Virus record (IMG/VR): IMGVR_UViG_3300047384_000356
Location: 1 to 43,580 of that record
Origin: a virus
Length of the DNA: 43,580 bases
Strand: one strand, 5' to 3'
This document shows positions 1 to 8,328 of the stretch, one piece after another. The notes beneath the pieces were generated by a model. The model ran no database searches. It was given only the letters and a program-made list of their open reading frames with translations, and was not told where the DNA came from. The position numbers were made by a program, and so were the translations under genes. Position 1 is the stretch's first letter, and each line of letters begins with the position of its first letter.

Positions 1-409
1 TTTTTTTATCTTCTACCGTAACATCTGTATTTTTAAGTGTTTCAATCTCTGTTTCGATAACTACTATTTCTTTGTTAAGTGTTTCTATGTTATTTTCATG
101 CATTTCCACTCTTGATCGTGTGTCATCGTAAGCATCACTTAAAAATCCATAAATACCCAACGAGGTAATTCCGATCAAAACTACAACTGCAATTGTACAA
201 TACCATTTTAACATTCTTGGAATTCTTTCCCAATAACGATACAAAAAAGAAGTCATTGCAAGTTTTCCTGCTTCAAGAACTCCCGCCATAACCATGGCTG
301 CAATGGCCGCACCTGCAAATAATAAACCAATACCTCGTACAGAAAAGAAAGCAGCCGTTCCTGCTACTGCAAGTGCGAGTCCGCCTATAATAGCAGTAAA
401 TAACTTCAT
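1..409 (-). CDS. Membrane protein with coiled-coil tail, 3' end outside window
   Basis: The minus strand is open from an ATG at 409 through the window edge, giving 136 codons with no stop. The product starts MKLFTAIIGG. It has a Gly/Ala-rich hydrophobic segment (about residues 3-20), a second at about 27-46, a basic stretch with a WERIPRMLKW motif, and a third clear membrane helix at about 70-90. After that comes a polar, Glu/Lys/Thr-rich heptad-like region (about 95-136) that looks like a coiled coil. I do not recognise the family. A multi-span membrane protein with a coiled-coil tail could be a virion or host-envelope protein. It lies downstream of hsp20 but is separated from it by a terminator-like hairpin. 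Confidence 0.7.
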   Translation of the reverse strand, partial: MKLFTAIIGGLALAVAGTAAFFSVRGIGLLFAGAAIAAMVMAGVLEAGKLAMTSFLYRYWERIPRMLKWYCTIAVVVLIGITSLGIYGFLSDAYDDTRSRVEMHENNIETLNKEIVVIETEIETLKNTDVTVEDKK

Positions 410-486
410 ATTAATACATATCTCCCTTTTCTATTTTCGTAATCCTACCAACATACATTATTATGTGTATAAATATAATATAGTTA

Positions 487-525
487 TAAAAAAAGAGGGT
501 AAAATTTACCCCCTTTTATTTTTAA
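487..525 (-). terminator. Intrinsic terminator downstream of hsp20
   Basis: GGGTAA and TTACCC (497-511) form a short stem, flanked on both sides by A/T runs. Read on the minus strand the hairpin is followed by TCTTTTTTT. It sits 20 nt past the hsp20 stop codon and before the next minus-strand gene. T-runs on both sides would let it also work on the plus strand. Confidence 0.6.
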
Positions 526-543
526 GTTGTTTAAGTTAATTAA

Positions 544-1041
544 TTAAAGAATTTTAACCTTCTTTGCTTTTGTTTCAATTACTTCCTTCTTTGGAATAGT
601 AACATTAAGAATCCCATTGTCAAACTTTGCGGAAATCTTATTAACATTCAATGTTGCATCATCAACCTTGAACGACCTTTTAAATGATGACCTTTTAAGT
701 TCCTTGTAAACATATTTTACATCTGGATCTTCAATCTCAGTTTTTTTGTCACCTGATATTGTGAGCAGTCCGTCTTCATATTCAACAGATACATCTTCCT
801 TTCCAAGACCTGCAATTTCTGCTTCAATTCTTACTTCTTTGCTGGTGTCCGCAACATTTACTCTTGGGTATGAACTATTTCCAAAAAAGTTTACTCCGAA
901 TTCTTGTCCGAAGTTTGGAAATGCTTGATTGACCATTTTGTCAAAAATAGAGTCGAATGGAGTTAAAAATTCGTCTCTTAAATTTGGAACGTGTTTACCA
1001 AGTCCTGTTCCATTGGACTTATTATATCCGTAGTTTTTCAT
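544..1041 (-). CDS. hsp20: Small heat-shock protein, Hsp20/alpha-crystallin family
   Basis: The 165-residue product is an ATP-independent holdase chaperone by family. An N-terminal arm of about 57 residues precedes an alpha-crystallin domain (about 58-150). That domain includes EIAGLGKEDVSV (75-86), GLLTISG (91-97) and the signature GILNVTIP (143-150), followed by a basic tail. Length is normal for the family. Hsp20 genes are common in T4-like cyanophages and other aquatic myoviruses, where they are thought to protect or help assemble phage proteins. A Shine-Dalgarno AGGA lies about 10 nt before the ATG. The gene has its own strong promoter and an unusually long, structured leader, and ends at a terminator, so it appears monocistronic. 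Confidence 0.95.
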   Translation of the reverse strand: MKNYGYNKSNGTGLGKHVPNLRDEFLTPFDSIFDKMVNQAFPNFGQEFGVNFFGNSSYPRVNVADTSKEVRIEAEIAGLGKEDVSVEYEDGLLTISGDKKTEIEDPDVKYVYKELKRSSFKRSFKVDDATLNVNKISAKFDNGILNVTIPKKEVIETKAKKVKIL

Positions 1042-1113
1042 TTTATTTATCCTATTTTAGTTACGAATCCCGTTTTGGGCATCCGTCGAATAACCTCATT
1101 TGAGCATTACTCT
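1042..1113 (-). promoter_or_regulatory. Structured 5' leader of hsp20, possible RNA thermometer
   Basis: The predicted leader is about 70-75 nt. It contains a stem-loop at 1064-1085 (CGGAU-bulged G-CCC, loop AAAAC, GGGAUUCG). The ribosome-binding segment GGAUAA (1047-1052) can pair with UUAUUC (1088-1093) across that stem-loop, closing a weak A/U-rich helix over the Shine-Dalgarno sequence. A competing pairing, GGUUA with UAACU, extends the inner hairpin and frees it. Small heat-shock genes in bacteria are often controlled by such RNA thermometers. The pairing is seen in the sequence; the function is inferred. Confidence 0.4.
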
Positions 1114-1120
1114 AAAAATA

Positions 1121-1149
1121 AATATACTTATAATATATAAAAAAGTCAA
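1121..1149 (-). promoter_or_regulatory. Sigma70-like promoter of hsp20
   Basis: On the minus strand, -35 TTGACT (1144-1149), a 17-bp spacer and -10 TATATT (1121-1126), the latter continuing as TATATTTAT. The start is expected near 1114, about 73 nt before the ATG. Confidence 0.65.
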
Positions 1150-1152
1150 GAA

Positions 1153-1821
1153 CTATGGATTAAACTTCATTATGTTGTCCATATTTGACTTTTCTGCCAA
1201 ACAGGTCATGTGATCTGCCCAGTGAATAACTCTTGGAAGTTCTGTTTTTAGTCCAACTTCCTTTGAAAATGCTTTTAGGTACTGAGGGTTTGCTTCATCA
1301 TACATTCCATCGGATAGTTTTATTCCAAGGAACTCTTTCTCGGTAATTTTGATTTCAAAATGCTGAAGTAACCATATTGATCTATCTGTGACAGACATCC
1401 AGTGAATGTCAGGATTAATCTTATACAACTTTCCTTGGTTCTTACGATGCCACTCACTATCATTGTGTTGGTATTGCTCTCCGTCAAGTGAACCAAGTTT
1501 ACCTAGATCATGGTTGAAGGCTGCGAACATCATTTCGTCATCTGTAAAGTCTATATTTGCACCTATGCTTTGTAGTAAAACTTTGACTCCCTTTACAGTT
1601 TTGCACACACCTAATACATGGTCTATATAACCTCCGTCATATGCGTTGTGAAATCTGTCAATGCTACTTGCAGGTGATACTAATGCACGTAAACCAAGAC
1701 ACCCGTCATCAGTTCCGAACATATGAAGTAACTTTTGTTGCCGTTCTCCTTCAAAGGTATTTTCAATAAATTGCAAAAATTTTGTGTAATTTTCTTCAAG
1801 TTGCTTTTCGGTATAATTCAT
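1153..1821 (-). CDS. HD-domain metal-dependent phosphohydrolase
   Basis: The 222-residue product carries the HD-superfamily metal ligands in order: His68 in GGYIDH, the His104-Asp105 pair in NHDLGK, and Asp203 in HWADHM. Family members hydrolyse phosphate esters of nucleotides or cyclic nucleotides. HD hydrolases are frequent in marine phages, where the substrate is usually unknown. Possible roles are dNTP pool control or degrading a host signal nucleotide. The start ATG lies 9 nt past a TATAAT box, with no obvious Shine-Dalgarno sequence. It is downstream of, and on the same strand as, the glycosyltransferase at 1847-3217. The substrate cannot be read from the sequence. Confidence 0.8.
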   Translation of the reverse strand: MNYTEKQLEENYTKFLQFIENTFEGERQQKLLHMFGTDDGCLGLRALVSPASSIDRFHNAYDGGYIDHVLGVCKTVKGVKVLLQSIGANIDFTDDEMMFAAFNHDLGKLGSLDGEQYQHNDSEWHRKNQGKLYKINPDIHWMSVTDRSIWLLQHFEIKITEKEFLGIKLSDGMYDEANPQYLKAFSKEVGLKTELPRVIHWADHMTCLAEKSNMDNIMKFNP

Positions 1822-1830
1822 ACAGAAAAG

Positions 1831-1857
1831 ATTATATTATAGTTTACTACTTGTCAA
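1831..1857 (-). promoter_or_regulatory. Candidate promoter of the HD hydrolase gene
   Basis: On the minus strand, TTGACA (1852-1857) is followed after 15 bp by TATAAT (1831-1836), 9 nt before the ATG. The spacer is shorter than ideal. The -35 box overlaps the 3' end of the upstream glycosyltransferase gene. Confidence 0.4.
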
Positions 1858-3217
1858 ACAAAACTTTTTTGAACTCACCTATGTGTGCTTGAAAATTATC
1901 TCGTTTCCACTTTTTCATTTTATTTAAAAGTGAATAATAGTAATCAAACTTTTTGTTTAATATTTTGTTAGAATTCACTAAGAAACATCCTGTTTTAGAG
2001 AATGGTCTTTCATTAAGTGAATGTTTAAATTCTTTATACAAAGATGTGTAACCTTGCTCTTCTAAATTCAGAATTTCACCACTCTTTACTTTTTTTATCT
2101 TACTATTTAATTCGTTTATATCACTATAATTACTGCAAAATGTGTCATTTGCAAATAGCATTGTTCTATCATTTGGTAACACTTCGTAAATGTGACAGAT
2201 GTATTCATAATAGTAATAAAGAAAATGATTTTGATTTTTTATCCGTGTAAATGTACCATTTATATTTTTTAATTTATGAGAATTTGAATCTCTAACAGTT
2301 ATCACGTCTAATCCAGGATAATATACTCTTGAATCTGATGAATATACAACACCAAATTTCGGTTCACTCCATTTTTTAATTATTCTTGTTTTCTTTGAAG
2401 TTTCTTGATAATACTTTTCAAATTCAATAGCATCTTTCTGGTGCTTTTCACGATATAAATTTTTTTTATTTAATACTACTTCTGTTTTACCATTATATTC
2501 TTTTATTTTTTTTGATATAAGTTGTTTTATCGCAGCCCGATTGTAATTTGTATAAAGTTGGCGATTAATGTTTACGTTTTCACGTGAAGCAGGTGCGTGG
2601 TACATATGGTATGCTACTTGTGAAACACTACCAAAATTCACTCCCGGTTTAAGTCTATTCTCTACGAAATCTAAATCCTGAAATCCCCATCCCTCAAAAT
2701 CCTCATTCATTCCACCTGCATCTACAAAAGAAGAGTTTCTAATAATAAATGAAAATTTACCATTTTGTGAGTTTGATTTATACTCAGTTTCGTTGTTTAG
2801 TTGTGCAATGTTACTTGAGTGAAGACGATATGTTTCTTCTTTGTCAAGAAAGATTACCTCTGAAAACGGACGTATAAAGTCTGTGGTTGTGTCAATACTT
2901 TGTAGAACAAAATTGAAATCAGTATAAAAATCCCCATCTACAATCCATAGATATTCTGTAAATATATCTTTGGCTGCATAGTTGATAATTTTTGATTTAT
3001 TAAATTTGTCGGAATTGCTTTTGCATATTAAATGTGTAATGTTCGTGTAGTTTAACAAGTATTGCTCTATTACCAGGGTTTTGTTACTTTCCTGTTCAAC
3101 AACCACTACATCGCAGTTCAGTTTATTTAATCTTTTAATTAAATAACAAAAGTTATTAAATCTGTTAGATATTAATTTAAAGATAGGAACAATAATTGTG
3201 ACATTATCATTATTCAT
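1847..3217 (-). CDS. Two-part glycosyltransferase (GT2 / galactosyltransferase type)
   Basis: The 456-residue protein has a GT-A N-terminal half. It begins VTIIVPIFK, has a nucleotide-sugar/metal motif DGD (94-96), and has the acceptor-side motif GGMNEDFEGWGFQDLDF (168-184) typical of the galactosyltransferase C-terminal (Glyco_transf_7C) family. The C-terminal half (about 285-456) is different. It contains an aromatic helix-like run and then YEVLPNDRTMLFAND, loosely like DUF3431-type domains. A similar arrangement occurs in the protein at 13418-15049. The stop of the upstream fibre-like gene and this start touch at 3217, suggesting coupled translation, so it may glycosylate a virion protein. 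The C-terminal assignment is tentative. Confidence 0.8.
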   Translation of the reverse strand: MNNDNVTIIVPIFKLISNRFNNFCYLIKRLNKLNCDVVVVEQESNKTLVIEQYLLNYTNITHLICKSNSDKFNKSKIINYAAKDIFTEYLWIVDGDFYTDFNFVLQSIDTTTDFIRPFSEVIFLDKEETYRLHSSNIAQLNNETEYKSNSQNGKFSFIIRNSSFVDAGGMNEDFEGWGFQDLDFVENRLKPGVNFGSVSQVAYHMYHAPASRENVNINRQLYTNYNRAAIKQLISKKIKEYNGKTEVVLNKKNLYREKHQKDAIEFEKYYQETSKKTRIIKKWSEPKFGVVYSSDSRVYYPGLDVITVRDSNSHKLKNINGTFTRIKNQNHFLYYYYEYICHIYEVLPNDRTMLFANDTFCSNYSDINELNSKIKKVKSGEILNLEEQGYTSLYKEFKHSLNERPFSKTGCFLVNSNKILNKKFDYYYSLLNKMKKWKRDNFQAHIGEFKKVLFDK

Positions 3218-5325
3218 TACACTCCATCCTCTATTCCAAATAGTATATCTGAGTTACTTGATCGTTTTACAATTAGTCCCGCCTGATATAATTCTCTAAA
3301 TGTGAAGTGTGTTCCATTTACACTTCCGTCAAACTTAAAGTCTATACAACACTCATTTTCTTGTCCGGAATTTAATGTAATAGTAACAACTGCACCATTT
3401 AGTGTATCTTGACCACCAACTTCTATTGCAATATATCTTGGATCATAATCTTTTGCATTTCTTATACCAAGTGTACCTTGTCTTGCTTCGTTGAAGTAAA
3501 TTGCCATAAATGCAGGTTGTGTTCCAGACAGCACATTCTTGGGGTAACAGAAGATAGTGTTTTCACGTGCGTTTTTAAATGTACATCTCAATCCGTTAGA
3601 TGGTGTCCCTGATGGTAAATCTATTGTTTTCTCAGGATCCAATGTGTATAATCTAGGTGTCGTGTTTATTGTTTTCCCATTAACACCAGTTGTCATAAAT
3701 TTACTATCTCCATCTGCCACTAATAAGTCCTCAAGTTTTGCAGAAGCATTTGTGAGACCATCGTTAACATCAACAGTGACTTTGTCTTCGTCACAACATC
3801 TTTCACTATCACATATATACGAAGATTGTTGAATAGTTCTTCCCCAATGTTTAATGTTTAATTCTTCTCCGTCTTGTGTTATTACTGACAGAGTTACATT
3901 TTCTTTTGTTATACCCTCACCCAATTCGTTGACTGGTATAATTTCTACGGCAGTCTGCTCTGCGGTTAGTTTAAATTTGTTAATAATTGGTTCGTCTAAA
4001 CTTGGACTATCTATTTTAAAATACATTTCATCTGCCATCGGAACATAAATTTCTTCATTTTGAGCATCCTTTTCAAGTGTAATTTCAAAGATTACACCTT
4101 CAAAACTATACGCAGTTGATGCACCCGATGGAGATACAACCAAGTCTGGAATATCCGTATCATTGTTGTCAATGTATAAATTGTTTTCGTCCTCAGATTC
4201 TGTGTTGTCTCGTTGACTCGCATATGCACACTCACCACGCACCTTGATGTTTGGAAATCTACGAGCAGTTGGACTTGTTTGAAATGGTATTAAAGATTTT
4301 AGTAACGACGCACTTTGAGTGTTTGATGTGTTTGACTTTAGAGTTACAGTAATTTCACCAACCCCATTCAGTCCATCGATTATGTTGTCGGAAATTCCCC
4401 CACCAATACCAAACTCAGAATTTTTTGTAACATAAAAAGATGTTTCTGACTCAAGTGTATCTGCCTCGGTTACATTTGCAACGGTCGTACTATGAAGAAT
4501 TCCTATATTTTTGAACATAGTGTGAACCTCTTGTCCGTTAAGTGACTCTCTCGGCCCGGTTCTTCTGTTGTAGTCAATCTGTGCAACCAATGGATGCCGT
4601 GATGCAATGCCACCAATGTTTTTTACTGTTATGAACCACCCTCCACCTTCTGCAGCCGTTTTTACTATATCAATTTCATACTTTTCTGTTTGTGCTCTAC
4701 CACCAGTTGGTGAACCTGTCATGGGACGATAATTTAAAACCATTCCTGTGTTGGAACCTGTTGAGACAAAAAGTGGTTTACTGATTATTGGTTCATGTAC
4801 ATCAGATGAAACATTATTACCAAGTGCAACATGGGCTGGGTGATTTCTGTCCCATAAATAGTAAACTTTCCCACTTTCGAGATAAGATTCTGGTTTTAGT
4901 TGGTCAAATGATACTTTTCCCGAAGTTACTATTACTGCGTTGGTTTCAGTTTCATTTACATTTATTTCACTTCCAGAACCATCGCAGGTTACACTCACAC
5001 TTTCTACGATACCAACAACTTCTATTAAATGTTCTTGATCTGACGGATTGTTTGTATCATACATTGCATATGCTAAATTAAATCCATTTATCTTTGAGTC
5101 CCATCTTACTGCGTCACCAACTTTAGGACAATTGTAAGTAAGTTTTGCTCGCAATGTAGTTCTTTCAGACTCCCATCTGTAATCCTTGGCTGCTTGCTTT
5201 ACTTGTTCGTATATATTCTCAAGAACATCAGCATCACAAGAACTTGAAGTAGTTTGCAGTGCTTGACCACCGATTGGTTGACACCCTCTTAAATTAAATG
5301 CTGATCTGTTTTGTAGTGTTGCCAT
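3217..5325 (-). CDS. Fibre-like virion structural protein
   Basis: The 702-residue product is rich in Asn, Thr, Ser and Gly and has the beta-rich, low-hydrophobicity look of tail or head fibres. Residues about 65-205 hold a module shared with the 584-residue neighbour: a VGDAVRWD start, a VVGIVESV strand, a GKVYYLWD turn and a KPLFVSTGSNTGMVLNYRP end. A Cys pair (SERCCDE) and the C-terminal ECCIDFKF are unusual for an intracellular phage protein. The start ATG is preceded by AGAAAGAGG, a good Shine-Dalgarno sequence. It is the last of three consecutive minus-strand genes of the same type. The exact virion role cannot be named. Confidence 0.65.
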   Translation of the reverse strand: MATLQNRSAFNLRGCQPIGGQALQTTSSSCDADVLENIYEQVKQAAKDYRWESERTTLRAKLTYNCPKVGDAVRWDSKINGFNLAYAMYDTNNPSDQEHLIEVVGIVESVSVTCDGSGSEINVNETETNAVIVTSGKVSFDQLKPESYLESGKVYYLWDRNHPAHVALGNNVSSDVHEPIISKPLFVSTGSNTGMVLNYRPMTGSPTGGRAQTEKYEIDIVKTAAEGGGWFITVKNIGGIASRHPLVAQIDYNRRTGPRESLNGQEVHTMFKNIGILHSTTVANVTEADTLESETSFYVTKNSEFGIGGGISDNIIDGLNGVGEITVTLKSNTSNTQSASLLKSLIPFQTSPTARRFPNIKVRGECAYASQRDNTESEDENNLYIDNNDTDIPDLVVSPSGASTAYSFEGVIFEITLEKDAQNEEIYVPMADEMYFKIDSPSLDEPIINKFKLTAEQTAVEIIPVNELGEGITKENVTLSVITQDGEELNIKHWGRTIQQSSYICDSERCCDEDKVTVDVNDGLTNASAKLEDLLVADGDSKFMTTGVNGKTINTTPRLYTLDPEKTIDLPSGTPSNGLRCTFKNARENTIFCYPKNVLSGTQPAFMAIYFNEARQGTLGIRNAKDYDPRYIAIEVGGQDTLNGAVVTITLNSGQENECCIDFKFDGSVNGTHFTFRELYQAGLIVKRSSNSDILFGIEDGV

Positions 5326-5343
5326 TTTTCCTCTTTCTAAATT

Positions 5344-5721
5344 TTACGAATCATCTGAACTAGATATTTGTTGTGATAATGCAGTTGAATCCAGTGTATT
5401 TACAGGATCAACTGCCTTTACCCACTCTGGTTCTTTTCCTCCACCAAGACTCATTCTTGTGTAAATGTGTATTTTTGAAATATTTTTTACTACATCTAGT
5501 TTATCATCAGTTTGCTGATTTACATAAGTTACAAAAGCATAATCTCCTTCAGATGAATCTCCAATTAATAATCCATGTAATGGCCACACTGAATTGAGAA
5601 AACCTTTTATTTCTTTATCAACATCTTCAAAGTCTTGACATCCATTTTCATCCATTCCACACGTTGAATAAAATGTAAAATGTTTGTACCTAAAGTTTCC
5701 TATATCGTATAATGATCCCAT
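5344..5721 (-). CDS. Small protein in the fibre gene cluster
   Basis: I place the start at the ATG at 5721, 2 nt after the stop of the upstream gene, giving 125 residues beginning MGSLYDIGNF. A TTG 24 nt further upstream is open but would overlap the upstream gene. The product is acidic, has no membrane segment and ends in a Ser/Asp-rich tail (ISSSDDS). No family is recognised. Its position between two fibre-like genes, with gaps of 2 and 18 nt, suggests a tail or fibre accessory protein. Confidence 0.6.
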   Translation of the reverse strand: MGSLYDIGNFRYKHFTFYSTCGMDENGCQDFEDVDKEIKGFLNSVWPLHGLLIGDSSEGDYAFVTYVNQQTDDKLDVVKNISKIHIYTRMSLGGGKEPEWVKAVDPVNTLDSTALSQQISSSDDS

Positions 5722-5723
5722 GA

Positions 5724-7478
5724 TTAGTTTTCCGATCTTTCCCAATTTCCGTAATTAATGTTTCCACCAACCGTAACATTGAATTCAGTTTTAATGTACT
5801 TATCCAATTGTATCGTTCCAGTATTAAAGTTTACTGAGTTCACGTTTGCAACATCACCCTTTATTGCGTCCGGCCAATTTTTGTTTAAATATTCGTCTGC
5901 TATATAATCTACGGTTGTAGTAAAGTTTTTCTCGGTCTTCTTTGATACACATGGTTCACTTACATTTGGGTTGATTGCGTTACAAGTATCATATGGAGTT
6001 GGATAAACTGGATCGTTTAATAGTAAAATTTGATCTTCTGATATTGCGTAAAATAATGGTTTTGCATAAGAAACTACTTTTCGTGTATCTGGATCTCTTT
6101 TGAAGGGATTGTTTATAGTAGTATTTCTAAATGGCGTAACTCCGTTAGTTACATTTTTAATATCCGAATCTCCGACATTGTTGTTGAACCAATCGTCCAT
6201 TTCGTCTGAACTATAATCATATACAGTACGTCTTAGTTTTTTAGACTGCTCTGCATAAGAATTTACATCAGTTGTAATATCGAACGAATCAAGGTAATAA
6301 GTGTATCCTCTTTTAAAAATTGCATTTGGTTTTGTGTTTGTGTCTGATTCTGACATCTTTAGACCACTTGGCATCTCGAATTTTACCATCCCACTTGTTT
6401 GAACTTGAAAATAATCAGCAGTTGCAATTGTGACTATTCCTATACTTTCACAACCATATGCATCATCAATTTGTAATTCGTCGGGTGAGTTTTGTGAAGC
6501 AGAATTACACAACACATACGGACTATCACCACTTTCAAAGTCCAAATAACTCGGAAGTACACTTTCAGTAACTCCTTCAAACTCAGATACTTTTTCTGTT
6601 GCGTCACCAAATCCACCTGATATATTTCTTTGAATTTTTCTACGAACTCTTACAAAGTCACCAACTTTGATCTTGCTACAACTTGCGGTATGCTCTACAA
6701 CAAATTTATTTGGTTGGTCTGTTTTCTCGCATATAAGTCCACGATAATTTACAAAAACACCACTTTGAGGTCCTGTTGCAATAATAAGAGGTTTGCTAAC
6801 ATGGGGTTCGTCATCATTTAGTTGTTCGGCGGGATCAAAGTCTGCAATTTTTCCATTTCTACCCAAGAAGTAAGTTTTACCCCCAACCAATACAGATTCA
6901 TTTGCTTGTATTTCTGATGTGTCTATTTGGAACTTTTCTACAAATATTGTTTCCTCGAATTTAATATGACCACCAAATGCCACATTAATTCTTTCTACAT
7001 TTCCATCCAAATCTTTACGCACCCTTCTTATTATACCCACAACTTCAGCAGTATCAGGGTTGTCAGAAGATGCGTGTCTAAAAGTGTTAGTTCCTAAATC
7101 ACGTGCTAATACATCACCAACTCTGTATATTATTTCTTGGGAATTCTCTACATCTTGATAAAACTCAGTATAGTCAGCAGATATTTCAGAGTGACCAGGT
7201 GAGTCTGAGAATTCAATTCCGTCTCCGGAGTCTTTAATCTTAATAAACCCTCCAGCAGCTTCTGTATATTCATTAGGTACATCTGCTAACTCACTGAATC
7301 TAATTCCCACATCATCATGTTTTAATAATGCTAATTGTTCGGCAAGTTTCTGTGCAGTAATTGATTTAGTTTCACCTGATGGAGAAGACGCATATTCGTC
7401 TTTATCAACAACTATGAACAAATCGTCATTTGATAATTTGCTACTCTTGTTTAAATCTGTAATTTTCTGATTGGCCAT
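5724..7478 (-). CDS. Fibre-like virion structural protein with repeated modules
   Basis: The 584-residue protein begins MANQKITDLNKSS, then DDLFIVVD and a TKSITAQKLAEQL stretch. This is the typical N-terminal adaptor of phage fibre and head-decoration proteins. Two copies of a beta-rich module follow. The first runs about 118-250, with VGDVLARD, VVGIIRRV, GKTYFLGR and KPLIIATGPQSGVFVNYRG. The second, about 270-505, is more divergent, with VGDFVRVR, SIGIVTIA, RGYTYYLD and AKPLFYAISEDQILLLND. The same module is found once in the protein at 3217-5325. The gene heads the three-gene structural block and follows an A/T-rich promoter-like spacer. Confidence 0.7.
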   Translation of the reverse strand: MANQKITDLNKSSKLSNDDLFIVVDKDEYASSPSGETKSITAQKLAEQLALLKHDDVGIRFSELADVPNEYTEAAGGFIKIKDSGDGIEFSDSPGHSEISADYTEFYQDVENSQEIIYRVGDVLARDLGTNTFRHASSDNPDTAEVVGIIRRVRKDLDGNVERINVAFGGHIKFEETIFVEKFQIDTSEIQANESVLVGGKTYFLGRNGKIADFDPAEQLNDDEPHVSKPLIIATGPQSGVFVNYRGLICEKTDQPNKFVVEHTASCSKIKVGDFVRVRRKIQRNISGGFGDATEKVSEFEGVTESVLPSYLDFESGDSPYVLCNSASQNSPDELQIDDAYGCESIGIVTIATADYFQVQTSGMVKFEMPSGLKMSESDTNTKPNAIFKRGYTYYLDSFDITTDVNSYAEQSKKLRRTVYDYSSDEMDDWFNNNVGDSDIKNVTNGVTPFRNTTINNPFKRDPDTRKVVSYAKPLFYAISEDQILLLNDPVYPTPYDTCNAINPNVSEPCVSKKTEKNFTTTVDYIADEYLNKNWPDAIKGDVANVNSVNFNTGTIQLDKYIKTEFNVTVGGNINYGNWERSEN

Positions 7479-7504
7479 ATCTAATTATAGAAAATATATA
7501 TAAC

Positions 7505-7539
7505 ATAAATATACGTATATTTTTTTATTCTATAAATAT
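7505..7539 (-). promoter_or_regulatory. A/T-rich promoter-like spacer upstream of the fibre block
   Basis: The 64-bp gap between the phoH stop and the 584-residue gene carries the motif ATATTTAT twice on the minus strand (7505-7512 and 7532-7539). A 14-bp perfect palindrome, AATATACGTATATT, lies at 7508-7521. Elsewhere in the window the same motif is the -10 part of sigma70-like promoters, but here no convincing -35 box is present. Confidence 0.35.
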
Positions 7540-7542
7540 TTT

Positions 7543-8286
7543 CTATTTTAAACTTTTTATTCGTTTAACAATAAATTTAACCAATTCACTTCTAATTATG
7601 TCATCTTCTGTGAAATCAAAACTATAAATGCCTTGGTTTTTTGATTCATCATCGGCAAAAAGTCTTTTAATATTTGTAAATCCTGATTTATTTCCAATGT
7701 CACTTTGCATATTATCACCACAAATAAACAACTTACAATTCTCACCGACACGTGTCATTATCGTGATGAGTTCTTTTTCTGTCATGTTCTGTGCTTCATC
7801 TACAATTACACACTTATTTTCCCAAGATGCCCCACGGAGGTAACCAACGGGTAATCCGTAGATGCGTTCTTCCTCTTGTAAATATTTTATGTCTACTATA
7901 TCTAAAAACTCTTCAAGTTTATCTTTCATTGGTTCTAAGTACGGAGCCATTTTATCATCTTGTGCTCCGGGTAAAAAACCTAATTTATGATCTGAACTTT
8001 CAACTGCGTTTCTTATATAGACAAGTTCTTCTATCACATTATTATTGAAGAATTGCAATCCACAATATATGCTAATATATGTTTTCGCACTTCCTGCAGG
8101 ACCATTAACAAACATTAATTTTGTTGATTCATTCAAACCAACATCTAAAAACTTCTTCTGATTGTTTGTAAATGGTTTATGAGTGATTTTTAATTTTCTA
8201 ATCTCTTCGTTAGTTCTTATTATTTCTTGAAGTTGAGTATCTGTAATAATACTTTTTGTAATATCTTTGTGCTTTTTCCTTGACAT
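7543..8286 (-). CDS. phoH: PhoH-like P-loop ATPase
   Basis: The 247-residue product matches PhoH-family ATPases. It has Walker A GPAGSAKT (62-69) preceded by LMFVN, the family segment VYIRNAVES (89-97), and Walker B VIVDEAQNM (160-168). The later LFICGDNMQSD resembles the sensor-like GD-x-Q motif of the family. PhoH genes are among the commonest auxiliary genes in marine phages. Their role is unsettled: links to phosphate stress, RNA metabolism and helicase-like activity have been proposed. A clear Shine-Dalgarno AAGGAGA precedes the ATG. The gene lies 40 nt after the UVR-motif gene and is probably co-transcribed with it. Confidence 0.93.
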   Translation of the reverse strand: MSRKKHKDITKSIITDTQLQEIIRTNEEIRKLKITHKPFTNNQKKFLDVGLNESTKLMFVNGPAGSAKTYISIYCGLQFFNNNVIEELVYIRNAVESSDHKLGFLPGAQDDKMAPYLEPMKDKLEEFLDIVDIKYLQEEERIYGLPVGYLRGASWENKCVIVDEAQNMTEKELITIMTRVGENCKLFICGDNMQSDIGNKSGFTNIKRLFADDESKNQGIYSFDFTEDDIIRSELVKFIVKRIKSLK

Positions 8287-8310
8287 CAGTTTTTCTCCTT
8301 GTAGTTTATA

Positions 8311-8328
8311 AAGCGACTATAGCGGCTT
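8311..8328. repeat. Imperfect palindrome before phoH
   Basis: AAGCGACTATAGCGGCTT is an 18-bp near-palindrome centred on CTATAG. It lies just upstream of the phoH ribosome-binding site and overlaps the stop of the preceding gene. It could be a protein-binding site or a small RNA hairpin. No function is demonstrated. Confidence 0.3.

Noticed and set aside
294-539. Plus-strand open frame of 81 codons at the left end
   Set aside because: It lies mostly antisense to the membrane protein on the minus strand (1-409), which has a signal-like start and clear membrane helices; the plus-strand translation is low-complexity.
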